DNA of 64,000 nt, taken from Cyclobacteriaceae bacterium (GTDB lineage: Bacteria; Bacteroidota; Bacteroidia; Cytophagales; Cyclobacteriaceae). The notes below the pieces were generated by a model, which saw only the letters and a list, made by a program, of their open reading frames with translations, searched no databases and was not told where the DNA came from. The position numbers and the translations under genes are program-made. The DNA is taken from positions 558,001-622,000 of the forward strand of contig JAHBTX010000002.1 in assembly GCA_019638395.1 (NCBI GenBank), given 5' to 3'. Positions 45,688 through 53,919 of this stretch are shown in pieces (positions within the stretch are counted from its first letter, which is position 1; each line of letters starts with the position of its first letter).

Positions 45688-46161
45688 CTAAGCTGATAAT
45701 ATTTTGACTAAATCATAATCATTAATTTGTTTGGCAAAGTCAAGTGGCGACTTGTTATTCTTGTTTTTATGATAAGGGTTTGCATTTCTTTGGATAAAAA
45801 GAGAGACAATATCATATTTTCCTCTTGCCTCGAAGGTTGCGGTCCACAAAGGTGTATTACCGTATTTATCTTCAATACCTAAATCTCCTCCATGATCTAA
45901 AATCACTTTGGCCATTTCAAGCTTATTGGGTTCGGCTGAATAGTGTAAAGCTGTTTTACCAATATTATTCTGGTTATTTAAATTGATACCCCCTTTAATC
46001 AACTCAAATGCAATTTCTAGCCTTTCGTACTTTAAAGCAACTTGCAGCAAGTTGTTCTCTTCCTTGTTAAGAGTATTAATATTTTCAAGCTCTTCAAGCA
46101 AGGGCATTAAAGTACTCTTATTATCAAGTATTACAAGTTCAAATAAACTTAGACTATTCAT
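45688..46161 (-). CDS. ankyrin-repeat protein
   Basis: The 157-residue protein is made of about four ankyrin repeats, with NNIGKTALHYSAEPNKLEMAKVILDHGGDLG and EDKYGNTPLWTA typical. There is no signal peptide. It probably serves as a protein-binding scaffold. It lies between hutF and the N-formylglutamate amidohydrolase gene, but no functional link is visible. Confidence 0.85.
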   Translation of the reverse strand: MNSLSLFELVILDNKSTLMPLLEELENINTLNKEENNLLQVALKYERLEIAFELIKGGINLNNQNNIGKTALHYSAEPNKLEMAKVILDHGGDLGIEDKYGNTPLWTATFEARGKYDIVSLFIQRNANPYHKNKNNKSPLDFAKQINDYDLVKILSA

Positions 46162-46194
46162 TTTATCTCTGTGTTAAAGACTATCCTCAAAACC

Positions 46195-46218
46195 AAGGCC
46201 TGTGTCCCCACAGGCCTT
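46195..46218. repeat. dispersed hairpin AAGGCCTGTG-TCCC-CACAGGCCTT
   Basis: A 10-base perfect stem (46195-46204 with 46209-46218) has a TCCC loop. It lies four bases from the stop of the N-formylglutamate amidohydrolase gene. It is the third copy of the family; both arms carry matching T-to-C and A-to-G changes. Confidence 0.7.
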
Positions 46219-46222
46219 AAGG

Positions 46223-47020
46223 CTACTTCACCACTTCAATCAATTTTTCAAAAACCTGTTTCAATACGGCTCTGATTTTTTCCGCGCGCATTTTATCGTA
46301 TTTTTTTTCAGCATCATCCATGTAATTGATCTTCGTCATTTCCAATTGCAAGGCATGCCGGTTCTTCAAAGGTTTACCATAATGGCGGGTAATATAACCA
46401 CCTTTGAAGGGTTGATTATGCGCTACGATGTAGCCACTGTTGTTGAGTACCGACAACGCAGTATCAATAAAATTTTGGGAAGCCGAAACGCCATCAGCAT
46501 CGCCTAAAATCAAATCTGGAAATTTTTCTTTATGGATGGTAGGTACCAGGTGTCGGATTGAGTGGCAATCCCACAACAACACTTTGCCAAACTTACGCCT
46601 GCGTTGAGTAAGCAATTCTTTTACTTTGGCATGATACGGTTGATAGTACAATTCTTTTCTCCGTTTTACTTCAGGTAGTTCCACCTCTTGCCGTTCATCT
46701 TTATAAATGTTCTCACCTAAAAATGTAGTAGCGGGACAAAGCGGAGTTACGATTCTCCCATCTTTATATAACGGCTTACTATATGGATCGCGATTCAAAT
46801 CAATTACCCATCTGCTATAATGAGCCGTAATCATAGTTATGCCCATTGCCGGAGCAAAGTCGTATAGAATTTGTACAAACCAATCGGTATCGTCCGGAGC
46901 TTTGATCATGGCGGGTTTATACTGGCTTTTCAATTCATCCGGAAAAGCAGTGCCACAGTGCGGCACACTAATAATTATGGGTACTTCGGGTGCGGTGGCC
47001 GGGTAAATTGTATAAACCAT
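46223..47020 (-). CDS. N-formylglutamate amidohydrolase
   Basis: The 265-residue protein has the family motifs IISVPHCGTAFP, DDTDWFVQIL, SRWVIDLNRDP, LLWDCHSI and a late QLEMTKINYMDD. It hydrolyses N-formyl-glutamate to formate and glutamate. It would follow HutF in histidine degradation. The start overlaps the stop of a small coiled-coil gene as TAATG, so the two are translated together. Confidence 0.88.
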   Translation of the reverse strand: MVYTIYPATAPEVPIIISVPHCGTAFPDELKSQYKPAMIKAPDDTDWFVQILYDFAPAMGITMITAHYSRWVIDLNRDPYSKPLYKDGRIVTPLCPATTFLGENIYKDERQEVELPEVKRRKELYYQPYHAKVKELLTQRRRKFGKVLLWDCHSIRHLVPTIHKEKFPDLILGDADGVSASQNFIDTALSVLNNSGYIVAHNQPFKGGYITRHYGKPLKNRHALQLEMTKINYMDDAEKKYDKMRAEKIRAVLKQVFEKLIEVVK

Positions 47021-47283
47021 TACTTTTTGTTTTTGGATTTTGATGCTGCTTGCTCTTCCAGCAATTGAGTTTTCTGCGCTATTGCGTCTAAAGCTTGCTG
47101 TAATTGTTGGTTAGCTTCAACAGCTCTTCTTTCACATTCTATTACCCTCATTTTATTTTCAATTGCTATTGAGGCTTGCCGTTCTGCTTCTTTCTTTTGC
47201 ATAAAAGCATACACAAGCAACGTAAGTGAGGCGAATGCAAACCCACCTAAAATAAGTGCAAACCAAAATGGTTTTAATTTCAT
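47020..47283 (-). CDS. small membrane-anchored coiled-coil protein
   Basis: The 87-residue protein has one N-terminal transmembrane helix (about 5-27), then a charged coiled coil with QKKEAERQ and QQALDAIAQKTQLLEEQA and a basic tail KSKNKK. It resembles the next small protein in layout. Function is unknown. Stop and start overlap with the amidohydrolase gene, and a seven-base gap separates the two small genes. Confidence 0.65.
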   Translation of the reverse strand: MKLKPFWFALILGGFAFASLTLLVYAFMQKKEAERQASIAIENKMRVIECERRAVEANQQLQQALDAIAQKTQLLEEQAASKSKNKK

Positions 47284-47290
47284 AGTATCG

Positions 47291-47527
47291 CTATTTACAA
47301 TTCTTCAATTGTTTTTCGCAAATAGTACGTTGCACCAAGGCTTCTTGCTGTGCCAACTCTGCCATCTTTTGAAACTCCTCTGCACGTACACGTTGTTCAG
47401 AAGCTAACTTCTCCAACTCTTCTTTTTGTTGAGTTGCGTCTGACGCAATCTTTCGTTGCTGAAATCCATACCCAACACTTACAACAGCCAGCAGTGCAAG
47501 TCCTATCACCAACACATTTTTGTTCAC
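47291..47527 (-). CDS. small membrane-anchored coiled-coil protein
   Basis: The 78-residue protein has an N-terminal hydrophobic helix (4-22, LVIGLALLAVVSVGYGF), a coiled coil (KEELEKLASEQRVRAEEFQK) and two C-terminal cysteines in TICEKQLKNC. Its design echoes the 87-residue neighbour, so an old duplication is possible (inference). It overlaps the end of the GH3 gene by four bases. Confidence 0.65.
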   Translation of the reverse strand: MNKNVLVIGLALLAVVSVGYGFQQRKIASDATQQKEELEKLASEQRVRAEEFQKMAELAQQEALVQRTICEKQLKNCK

Positions 47528-48759
47528 GAGGTTTTGCGTTTAGATTTTTTCTTTGATTTTTTTTCAGTGTCAGGCGTTAGCTGTTTAAATTCTTCTTGTT
47601 CCTGTATAGGAGCAGACTCTGCTTGTACCTTTAGCGCATTTTGTAGTTTCGTAATCTCTGCTTTGTAGGCGGCCACATCACGGTTGCCCATGCGAGCCTT
47701 TAGCTGAAGGATGCGTTGAAACGATTCATCGATGCGCGCTGGCGAAACCTGGCCGCTTTGAACTAATTTTTTGATGATGGTGTGTACTCTATCTACCGTT
47801 CGCTCATCGCTTCCGGCAATGTTATTCGAAAAACACATTACATCCACACCGGCATTAATGGCTAACCGAATTGATTCTTCTAATCCGAAATTTTTTGAGA
47901 TTGCATGCATTTGCATATCATCCGAAAACACCACGCCATTAAATCCCAATCGCTTGCGCAGAATGCCATCCAGTATATCGCTGGAGAGTGTTCCGGGCAA
48001 TCCTTTTGCGTCTAAGTTTTTGTTTACGATGTGCGAAGTCATCACGGCATCTACATATCCGGAATCAAGCATTAGCTGATATGGTTTTAATTCGCGTTCG
48101 CTCCACGTAGTAGTAACATCGGCCACACCAAAGTGTGTATCTTCCTTAGAGCTACCGTGGCCGGGAAAATGTTTTAGTGAAGTAAGTACACCATATTTAC
48201 GATGCATTTTTACCACTTCTTTCGCCATCATAGCAACAGTATCTTCATTTGCTGAATATGCACGTTCGGGTTTATAAATCACTGTATTTTGAGTAATAGC
48301 CAGGTCCACGCATGGGGCAAAGTTTACATTGAAACCAAGGCCTGCCAATGTTGCTGCTGTAGCATCGGCATAAAAGCGCACCGAATCCAGCGATTTTGAT
48401 TTACCCAATGCTGCTGCTGTTATGGACTTGGTAAATCCATATTTTTCTTTCAGACGATTTACCTTACCACCTTCCTGATCGATGCAAATAAACAAAGGGA
48501 TAGGTGCCGCTTTCTGATATGTCCACGTCATGCTTTTTACCGAAGCAAATGCATTGGGTTTATTAGGAATATTTTTTTCAAAGAAAATTAATGCGCCCAC
48601 TTTTCCTCGCTTCACTTCATCCAGTACCAGGGGATCTAACTCGGCTTTTGGCATGCCAATCAAAATCATCTGCCCGATTTTTACATCCAGTAAATCCGGG
48701 GCTTGTGCCCGCGCTGACATAAAACCAACACATAGAATGCCTAACAACACTCGCTTCAT
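47524..48759 (-). CDS. GH3 beta-N-acetylglucosaminidase-like protein (NagZ type)
   Basis: The 411-residue protein has a signal peptide (1-19). A single GH3 N-terminal barrel follows, with FICIDQEGGKVNRLKEKYG, TSLKHFPGHGSSKEDTH (catalytic His region) and VVFSDDMQMHAI holding the nucleophile Asp. A coiled, lysine-rich tail ends it. NagZ-type enzymes release GlcNAc from peptidoglycan fragments. With the adjacent PBP4-type carboxypeptidase it suggests cell-wall turnover. Confidence 0.88.
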   Translation of the reverse strand: MKRVLLGILCVGFMSARAQAPDLLDVKIGQMILIGMPKAELDPLVLDEVKRGKVGALIFFEKNIPNKPNAFASVKSMTWTYQKAAPIPLFICIDQEGGKVNRLKEKYGFTKSITAAALGKSKSLDSVRFYADATAATLAGLGFNVNFAPCVDLAITQNTVIYKPERAYSANEDTVAMMAKEVVKMHRKYGVLTSLKHFPGHGSSKEDTHFGVADVTTTWSERELKPYQLMLDSGYVDAVMTSHIVNKNLDAKGLPGTLSSDILDGILRKRLGFNGVVFSDDMQMHAISKNFGLEESIRLAINAGVDVMCFSNNIAGSDERTVDRVHTIIKKLVQSGQVSPARIDESFQRILQLKARMGNRDVAAYKAEITKLQNALKVQAESAPIQEQEEFKQLTPDTEKKSKKKSKRKTS

Positions 48760-48774
48760 TTCTAAAAAATAAGA

Positions 48775-50055
48775 TTAGTATCGGGTATAAATCGAAAACA
48801 AAATTTTTTCCATGCGTTTTCGCACTTCGTTTGTGGGGGCAAGGTAGTTATTATTCATTAAGCTGAAGATAAGAACTTTGCCATTGGCAGTACGCAAGTA
48901 TCCACTCAAAATGTGGTTATTACTCAAAGTACCGGTTTTGCCGAAAACATAAGGAATATCGTTTTTATACCAGTTTTTAATCGTGCCGCTCTTTCCGCCC
49001 ACAGCCAGCAAACTAAAAAGCCGGTCGTGTGGTACCGTTGCATAAATTTTATCCCAAAGCATTGTAACCGATCGTGGTGTAAATAAATTATAGCGCGATA
49101 GGCCCGATCCGTCCACCCACCGGGGTTTATCGGGCAAATCGGTTAGCCATTTTTCTGTTACATACTTAATAGCTATTTCGGGTTTTAGCGAATCGCTTAT
49201 TACACCTGCACACTGCAGCAACAATTGTTCTGCAATAAAGTTATCGCTCTCCTGCATCATTACTTTAAACAAACTATCAACCGGAACACTCTTTAATGTC
49301 TTAGCTTCCGCAGAAAGTAAAAGCCCAGCTTCCGTTACTTCACGTTTAAGGGTATCGCTTAAAAGATCAATTACCACATCGGTTGTGCTTCGGAACGGAA
49401 TGGTCCATTCACCACCAGACTTTGCTCCCGTAAAATAGGTAAGCTGATTATCGTCTAAGCCGCGTGTAACTATTTCGTGCTCGCGTTGCTGGTTGGCAAT
49501 TGTAAAGTGTTGTAAGAAATAATCAGGTATAGTTGAAAAATTATCGCCCAACTTTTTTACTTCCATCAGGTTGCCATAAATAGGAAGGGCAGAGCGCTCG
49601 GCAGAATAGTACGAATCGTAATCGCTCCAGGCCCAACCGGGGCCCAGGGGCTCGGTATAAAAATTTGTTGCTGAGAAATAAAGTCTTCCCGGGAATTGTT
49701 GCAGAAACTGAAATGCTTTTGGTGATTGATGAACTTCTCTATATAAAAAAGAAGGATCACCCATACCCCAAAATATCAACGAATCGCCAACAGGCAAATA
49801 CTTAAAGGCAGCAATTGAATCGCCCAGCAATTTAAGGCTTGCATAAAATGTAAAAATTTTTGTGTTGGATGCCGGAGTAAAATATTTGTCGGACTGATGT
49901 TCGATCAGGAATTTTTTTGTTTGCGGATCGTACAACGCAAACCCAATATGGTTTTGTAGTTCATTTTCTGATTGTGCTACCTGCTTTTGAATATAACTGC
50001 GTGGAGAGCAGGCCAACAGCGAAGCCAGTGCTAAAAAGATAAAAAACCGCATCAC
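48775..50055 (-). CDS. dacB: D-alanyl-D-alanine carboxypeptidase/endopeptidase, PBP4 type
   Basis: The 426-residue lipoprotein (lipobox LLAC, C16) has the three penicillin-binding motifs of family S13: S63-N-T-K66, SDN in MQESDNFIAEQL and KTG in VFGKTGTLSNNH. It trims or cleaves D-Ala-containing peptides in peptidoglycan. The NagZ-like gene is 15 bases downstream and a DinB gene starts upstream at no distance. The start overlaps none. Gene symbol by family only. Confidence 0.9.
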   Translation of the reverse strand: MMRFFIFLALASLLACSPRSYIQKQVAQSENELQNHIGFALYDPQTKKFLIEHQSDKYFTPASNTKIFTFYASLKLLGDSIAAFKYLPVGDSLIFWGMGDPSFLYREVHQSPKAFQFLQQFPGRLYFSATNFYTEPLGPGWAWSDYDSYYSAERSALPIYGNLMEVKKLGDNFSTIPDYFLQHFTIANQQREHEIVTRGLDDNQLTYFTGAKSGGEWTIPFRSTTDVVIDLLSDTLKREVTEAGLLLSAEAKTLKSVPVDSLFKVMMQESDNFIAEQLLLQCAGVISDSLKPEIAIKYVTEKWLTDLPDKPRWVDGSGLSRYNLFTPRSVTMLWDKIYATVPHDRLFSLLAVGGKSGTIKNWYKNDIPYVFGKTGTLSNNHILSGYLRTANGKVLIFSLMNNNYLAPTNEVRKRMEKILFSIYTRY

Positions 50056-50565
50056 TTAAGCCAGGTACCGTTCCTTTAAAATATGACAATGGTGTGTTTC
50101 ATGCCCGGCAATTATAAAGCCCAGTGCTACTACGGAAAGTTCGTTGTTGTTGGCTACTCCTTTGCGGGCTAACATATCGGGTGTAAAGCCTTCAAACAAA
50201 TCGATTGTGGTTGAACGCAGGTGAGCCATCTCGGCAGCAATTTTTTGAAGCGATCGGTTCGAGGCATTAGCGTGTGGAGCATAGTCATTTTCGTCCCAAC
50301 CCGCTAAGGGTGTTTTGTCGTTTCGGGCAAAGCGCAAAGCCCGGTATGCAAAAATTCGTTCGGCATCTATCATGTGGCAAAGCAATTCGCGAATAGTCCA
50401 CTTACCTTCGGCATAGCGAAAATCTTTTTTCTCATCCGGTATCGTGTGCAGTAACTCCAATGCACGGTGCCCCGAAATACGAAGAGCCTGAATCAAATCC
50501 GTTTCTTCAACTTGCTTTACATAATTTTTATAGAAATGCGGAACGGTATCTAAATTCAATAGCAT
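50056..50565 (-). CDS. DinB family protein
   Basis: The 169-residue four-helix DinB/YfiT protein has metal-binding histidines in LLCHMIDAERIFAYR and GHETHHCHIL. DinB proteins are metal-dependent, and some act as thiol transferases; the role here is unknown. Its stop abuts the start of the dacB gene. Confidence 0.85.
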   Translation of the reverse strand: MLLNLDTVPHFYKNYVKQVEETDLIQALRISGHRALELLHTIPDEKKDFRYAEGKWTIRELLCHMIDAERIFAYRALRFARNDKTPLAGWDENDYAPHANASNRSLQKIAAEMAHLRSTTIDLFEGFTPDMLARKGVANNNELSVVALGFIIAGHETHHCHILKERYLA

Positions 50566-50570
50566 ATCAA

Positions 50571-51305
50571 TCAGAATTCGGTAAATAATTTTTCAGAAAG
50601 GTCGGTTTCAACTTTTACTTCTTTAGGCCCGCTGCCATTGCTGCGGTTACCTGAAAATAAAACTTCATTTTGTCTCTGATAGTTATCGAACGGCAATACG
50701 AACGCGGCCGTATTACTGGCTGCCGGATAAAACGACCAATACCGAACCAGCTTTGCACTTTTATCTACAAATAATTTATAACGCCCTGTGGTGGAATCTT
50801 TTGGTATAACTACCAGTGAATTATAGCGCTGCCTGGCCAGGGTATCTTCGCCCATGTATTGCAAAGTAAAATCTTTACTCTTGGTAAGAAAGGGCAGTGC
50901 CAATTCGTACAAGGCTCGTGTGAAGGCCGCATTTATATTCATTGCCTTGGCGGGATCATCATTATTATTTACCTGTGCTTTTGCTTCGCCTGTTGCTAAA
51001 TTAAGGAGTGCAACGGAGGCATCGCTTTGGTCTTCTACCCGGGCACGTTTTGAATGTTTATCCCAGTAGTAAGTCTGCTGGCCGTCCGCTGATTTCCACG
51101 TTATGAAGTGAACTTTATCCCAATTGCTGCGGCCACCCAACGCGTGCATTACGCTATCGGCAAGTTGTATGGCGGCTGGGTCTGAAGCAGCCAGGTTGAA
51201 GCCAGCTTCGGGTGGGTTTTGATTTGATCCGGACAAATCTTTTGCTTTTTCGGTGGAGCAACTAATTGCGCAGGCAACAATAAACATCAATAGCCACGCT
51301 TTCAT
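50571..51305 (-). CDS. lipoprotein of unknown function
   Basis: The 244-residue protein has a signal ending ACAISC (C16) and a beta-rich body with HALGGRSNWDKVHFITWKS and YLFVDKSAKLVRYWSF-like segments. It may have a LolA/outer-membrane-lipoprotein-like fold, but no family was firmly recognised. It is five bases upstream of the DinB gene on the same strand. Confidence 0.55.
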   Translation of the reverse strand: MKAWLLMFIVACAISCSTEKAKDLSGSNQNPPEAGFNLAASDPAAIQLADSVMHALGGRSNWDKVHFITWKSADGQQTYYWDKHSKRARVEDQSDASVALLNLATGEAKAQVNNNDDPAKAMNINAAFTRALYELALPFLTKSKDFTLQYMGEDTLARQRYNSLVVIPKDSTTGRYKLFVDKSAKLVRYWSFYPAASNTAAFVLPFDNYQRQNEVLFSGNRSNGSGPKEVKVETDLSEKLFTEF

Positions 51306-51376
51306 AGGGTTGTTTTGTTTTGGTAGTGGAGTGAAGGTACTAAAAATCCCCGAAAGGAAATGGACTGAAACGTTTC

Positions 51377-53866
51377 TTACTTTTCTCTATCCCAAATATG
51401 CCGGATCCGGTATTTGCCCTCCACATACTTCATCATGGCATCGCGTGCAAAAATTTCCACCGGGAAGATAGCCAGCGCCACAAAAACCTGAATAATAAAA
51501 TCGATAACGGGCGAGGTTTTAATACCAATTAATGAGCTGATAGCGGTTTGCAGAAACTGCACCAGCATAACAATGGTTAGCAGCGATAAAATCTGGCTCA
51601 CAAACCGATAGCGGGTATTGGCGCGCCCCAGGCGTAGCGATACCATTACAAGTAAACTAAATACTGCAAACTCGAGTGCATAAAACCACCACCGCTGCCA
51701 ATAAGGCGGCAACACTCTAAATGATAGTTGTTCCACTTTCGATTCATTACCCAGTAAATCGCGCGATTGAACCAGCAACTGGTATTTGCCCGGAGGCAAA
51801 TAGGAAAAGAGAATTTCGTTGTTGGAAGCTGACCAGGCTGACCATTGTGCTTTTAGGCCTTTTACCTGGTAACGATATTGCGTTAAGTTTAAACCCAAGT
51901 AAGCAGGTTGTATAAATTCGAAGGTAATGGAACCTTCATGTTCATCCACTTCAATCTGTTCTGCAAGACTTATTTCCTGGCCTCTTATTTCACGCAGATA
52001 AAGTGGGTAGTTGGTGGCAGCTCCGGCCACAGTTCCTGAAAAGCGATACAATTCATTAGCGGCTGTAATCACCCACAAATTATTTGCAGCCTGATCGGGC
52101 GCGAGGTAACGCAAGTTTGGAAACATACCCAACCACTCCAACTTTAGTGATTGTACCCTGCTATCCACCGTACGCCACCGGGTGCCATCGTGAAACCAAA
52201 AATATCCACCCGATGCAAAGTACTTACGTGGGCCCGGCAGCGAATCGAATTTTACAAATGCCGACTTATGATCGTAAAGGCTAAACTGGCCCGAAGCTGC
52301 CACATAAACCTCATTACCATAAGCAAGGCCAACTGTTTCGTCTTGCGATGGATTGTGGATAGGTATGGGTTCTATCTCAGTAATTTCTTTATCTATTGTT
52401 TCAACTTTGTAGATATGCGATTTACCACATAACCACACATTCTCAAGCCGATCTTCAAATGCGTGGCTGATGGGTTCGTGAATAGAATCTAACAGAAACG
52501 TCTCCTGCCAGTTTGTACCAACCGGTTGCAGTGTTTTGATCTGTTGTGTAGTACCAACAATTAATTGTTGTAAGGATGGCGAATAGAAAACAGTACGCAC
52601 CGCTCCCGCTACTACCAATCTGGATGTAAGCCCCTCCACTTCAAATAATCCGCTTACACCAGCGGCTATCAGTTTATTATTTACAATAGCAAGTTGCGTA
52701 ACCTTACCTTCAATTCCTGTAATGCGTTTATACACATAACTGGTTTCGGTGGGCAACTTGGTATCTGGTAATGGTTGTGTATTTCTGCGGCCTCGACTTG
52801 TAGCTGTTTCCGTGGGGGTAGCCGTACTTTCAATTGCCTTTACCAATTCAAACAGCCCCAGTGTTGTGCCCACAAAAACATTTCCGTTAAAAGTTTGAGC
52901 ACAAAGCAAATTGCCGGTTAAACCGGGATAATGATCGAATGAACGAAAAGGTACCTGAGGGGCAATTCGGGTAAAGCCATATTCGTGCGATACCCAAACG
53001 CCTTCATTACCATCGGCTAATAGCGCATACACTTCGTTATCGGGTAACCCGTTTAAATAATCCATTACTTGTTCGGTTTCGCCAGTGGTTGTATTTACAA
53101 ATATTACTCCACCCTTTAAGGTGCCAAGCGCAATCAGGTTATCGTTTACCCAGGCACCAGTAGTTAGTATATGCTTTGCGAGGTAGCTATTGTCCTTTAA
53201 ATCAAGTTCACGCAGTTGATTATTCTGCAAAACAAACACGCGGTTGTCACCGGTACCTAACAAAGTAGCATTCCGTGAATCGGCAAAAACAACATTAGCA
53301 AGAGCATACGGGGCGGGTACCAGTTTTTGATCCTGAACTTTTTGCAAACCGCTGTTGGATGAGCGCACATAGAGTTCATTATTAATAGTAAAGAGTTCGA
53401 GAAAAGCCCCGTGCGAATTATCCTTTATTGTCCAGCTTATTTGATTAGTTCGCGGATCAAATGCGATTAACTGGTCTGCCGCAAGAAAGTGAACAAGATC
53501 GCCCGCAATACCAACTCCGATAAAGTTTCCTTCAAGAAGTGAAATGTAAGCACGGTGTGCCTCAAATTTTTTGTTGAGTTTACCTCCACCGGCAACCCCG
53601 GCCACATAAACATCGGTGCCCTTGGCCGCTACGGCATGCACCGCACCGGGTACTTCTACTTCGCTCCAGTTTTTTCCATCAAACTCCAAAATGCCCTGGC
53701 GGTTGGTAAAGTAAAGTTCACCCTGTTCGTCTTGCAGCATAAAGCGACTGCGAAAATCAATGCGATCATCGGGTGGTGTAAAATGCGATAAATAATAAGC
53801 CCCGGTTTGGGCTTGCAAAAAACAGGATGTTAACGATAACGCAAACAGGAAAAAAAATTGGCGCAT
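51377..53866 (-). CDS. exported propeller/Y_Y_Y sensor-like membrane protein without output domain
   Basis: The 829-residue protein has a signal peptide (1-19), about twelve two-component-regulator-propeller repeats (30-620) and a Y_Y_Y domain (about 640-715, with YRYQVKGLKAQWSAWS and LPPGKYQLLVQSRD). About three membrane helices end it (near 725-745, 760-780 and 785-805). Hybrid two-component sensors have this N-terminal part plus a kinase, but none is present here. It may be a receptor for another kinase or a decoy form. Confidence 0.8.
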   Translation of the reverse strand: MRQFFFLFALSLTSCFLQAQTGAYYLSHFTPPDDRIDFRSRFMLQDEQGELYFTNRQGILEFDGKNWSEVEVPGAVHAVAAKGTDVYVAGVAGGGKLNKKFEAHRAYISLLEGNFIGVGIAGDLVHFLAADQLIAFDPRTNQISWTIKDNSHGAFLELFTINNELYVRSSNSGLQKVQDQKLVPAPYALANVVFADSRNATLLGTGDNRVFVLQNNQLRELDLKDNSYLAKHILTTGAWVNDNLIALGTLKGGVIFVNTTTGETEQVMDYLNGLPDNEVYALLADGNEGVWVSHEYGFTRIAPQVPFRSFDHYPGLTGNLLCAQTFNGNVFVGTTLGLFELVKAIESTATPTETATSRGRRNTQPLPDTKLPTETSYVYKRITGIEGKVTQLAIVNNKLIAAGVSGLFEVEGLTSRLVVAGAVRTVFYSPSLQQLIVGTTQQIKTLQPVGTNWQETFLLDSIHEPISHAFEDRLENVWLCGKSHIYKVETIDKEITEIEPIPIHNPSQDETVGLAYGNEVYVAASGQFSLYDHKSAFVKFDSLPGPRKYFASGGYFWFHDGTRWRTVDSRVQSLKLEWLGMFPNLRYLAPDQAANNLWVITAANELYRFSGTVAGAATNYPLYLREIRGQEISLAEQIEVDEHEGSITFEFIQPAYLGLNLTQYRYQVKGLKAQWSAWSASNNEILFSYLPPGKYQLLVQSRDLLGNESKVEQLSFRVLPPYWQRWWFYALEFAVFSLLVMVSLRLGRANTRYRFVSQILSLLTIVMLVQFLQTAISSLIGIKTSPVIDFIIQVFVALAIFPVEIFARDAMMKYVEGKYRIRHIWDREK

Positions 53867-53919
53867 AGATTATTCCAAGCCTTTAAATTAGAAGTATTGT
53901 GTGGCAAATAAAAGGGTTA

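Noticed and set aside
44264-47020. A complete histidine-utilisation operon
   Set aside because: Only HutF and the N-formylglutamate hydrolase are present, separated by an ankyrin gene; hutH, hutU and hutI are not in the window.
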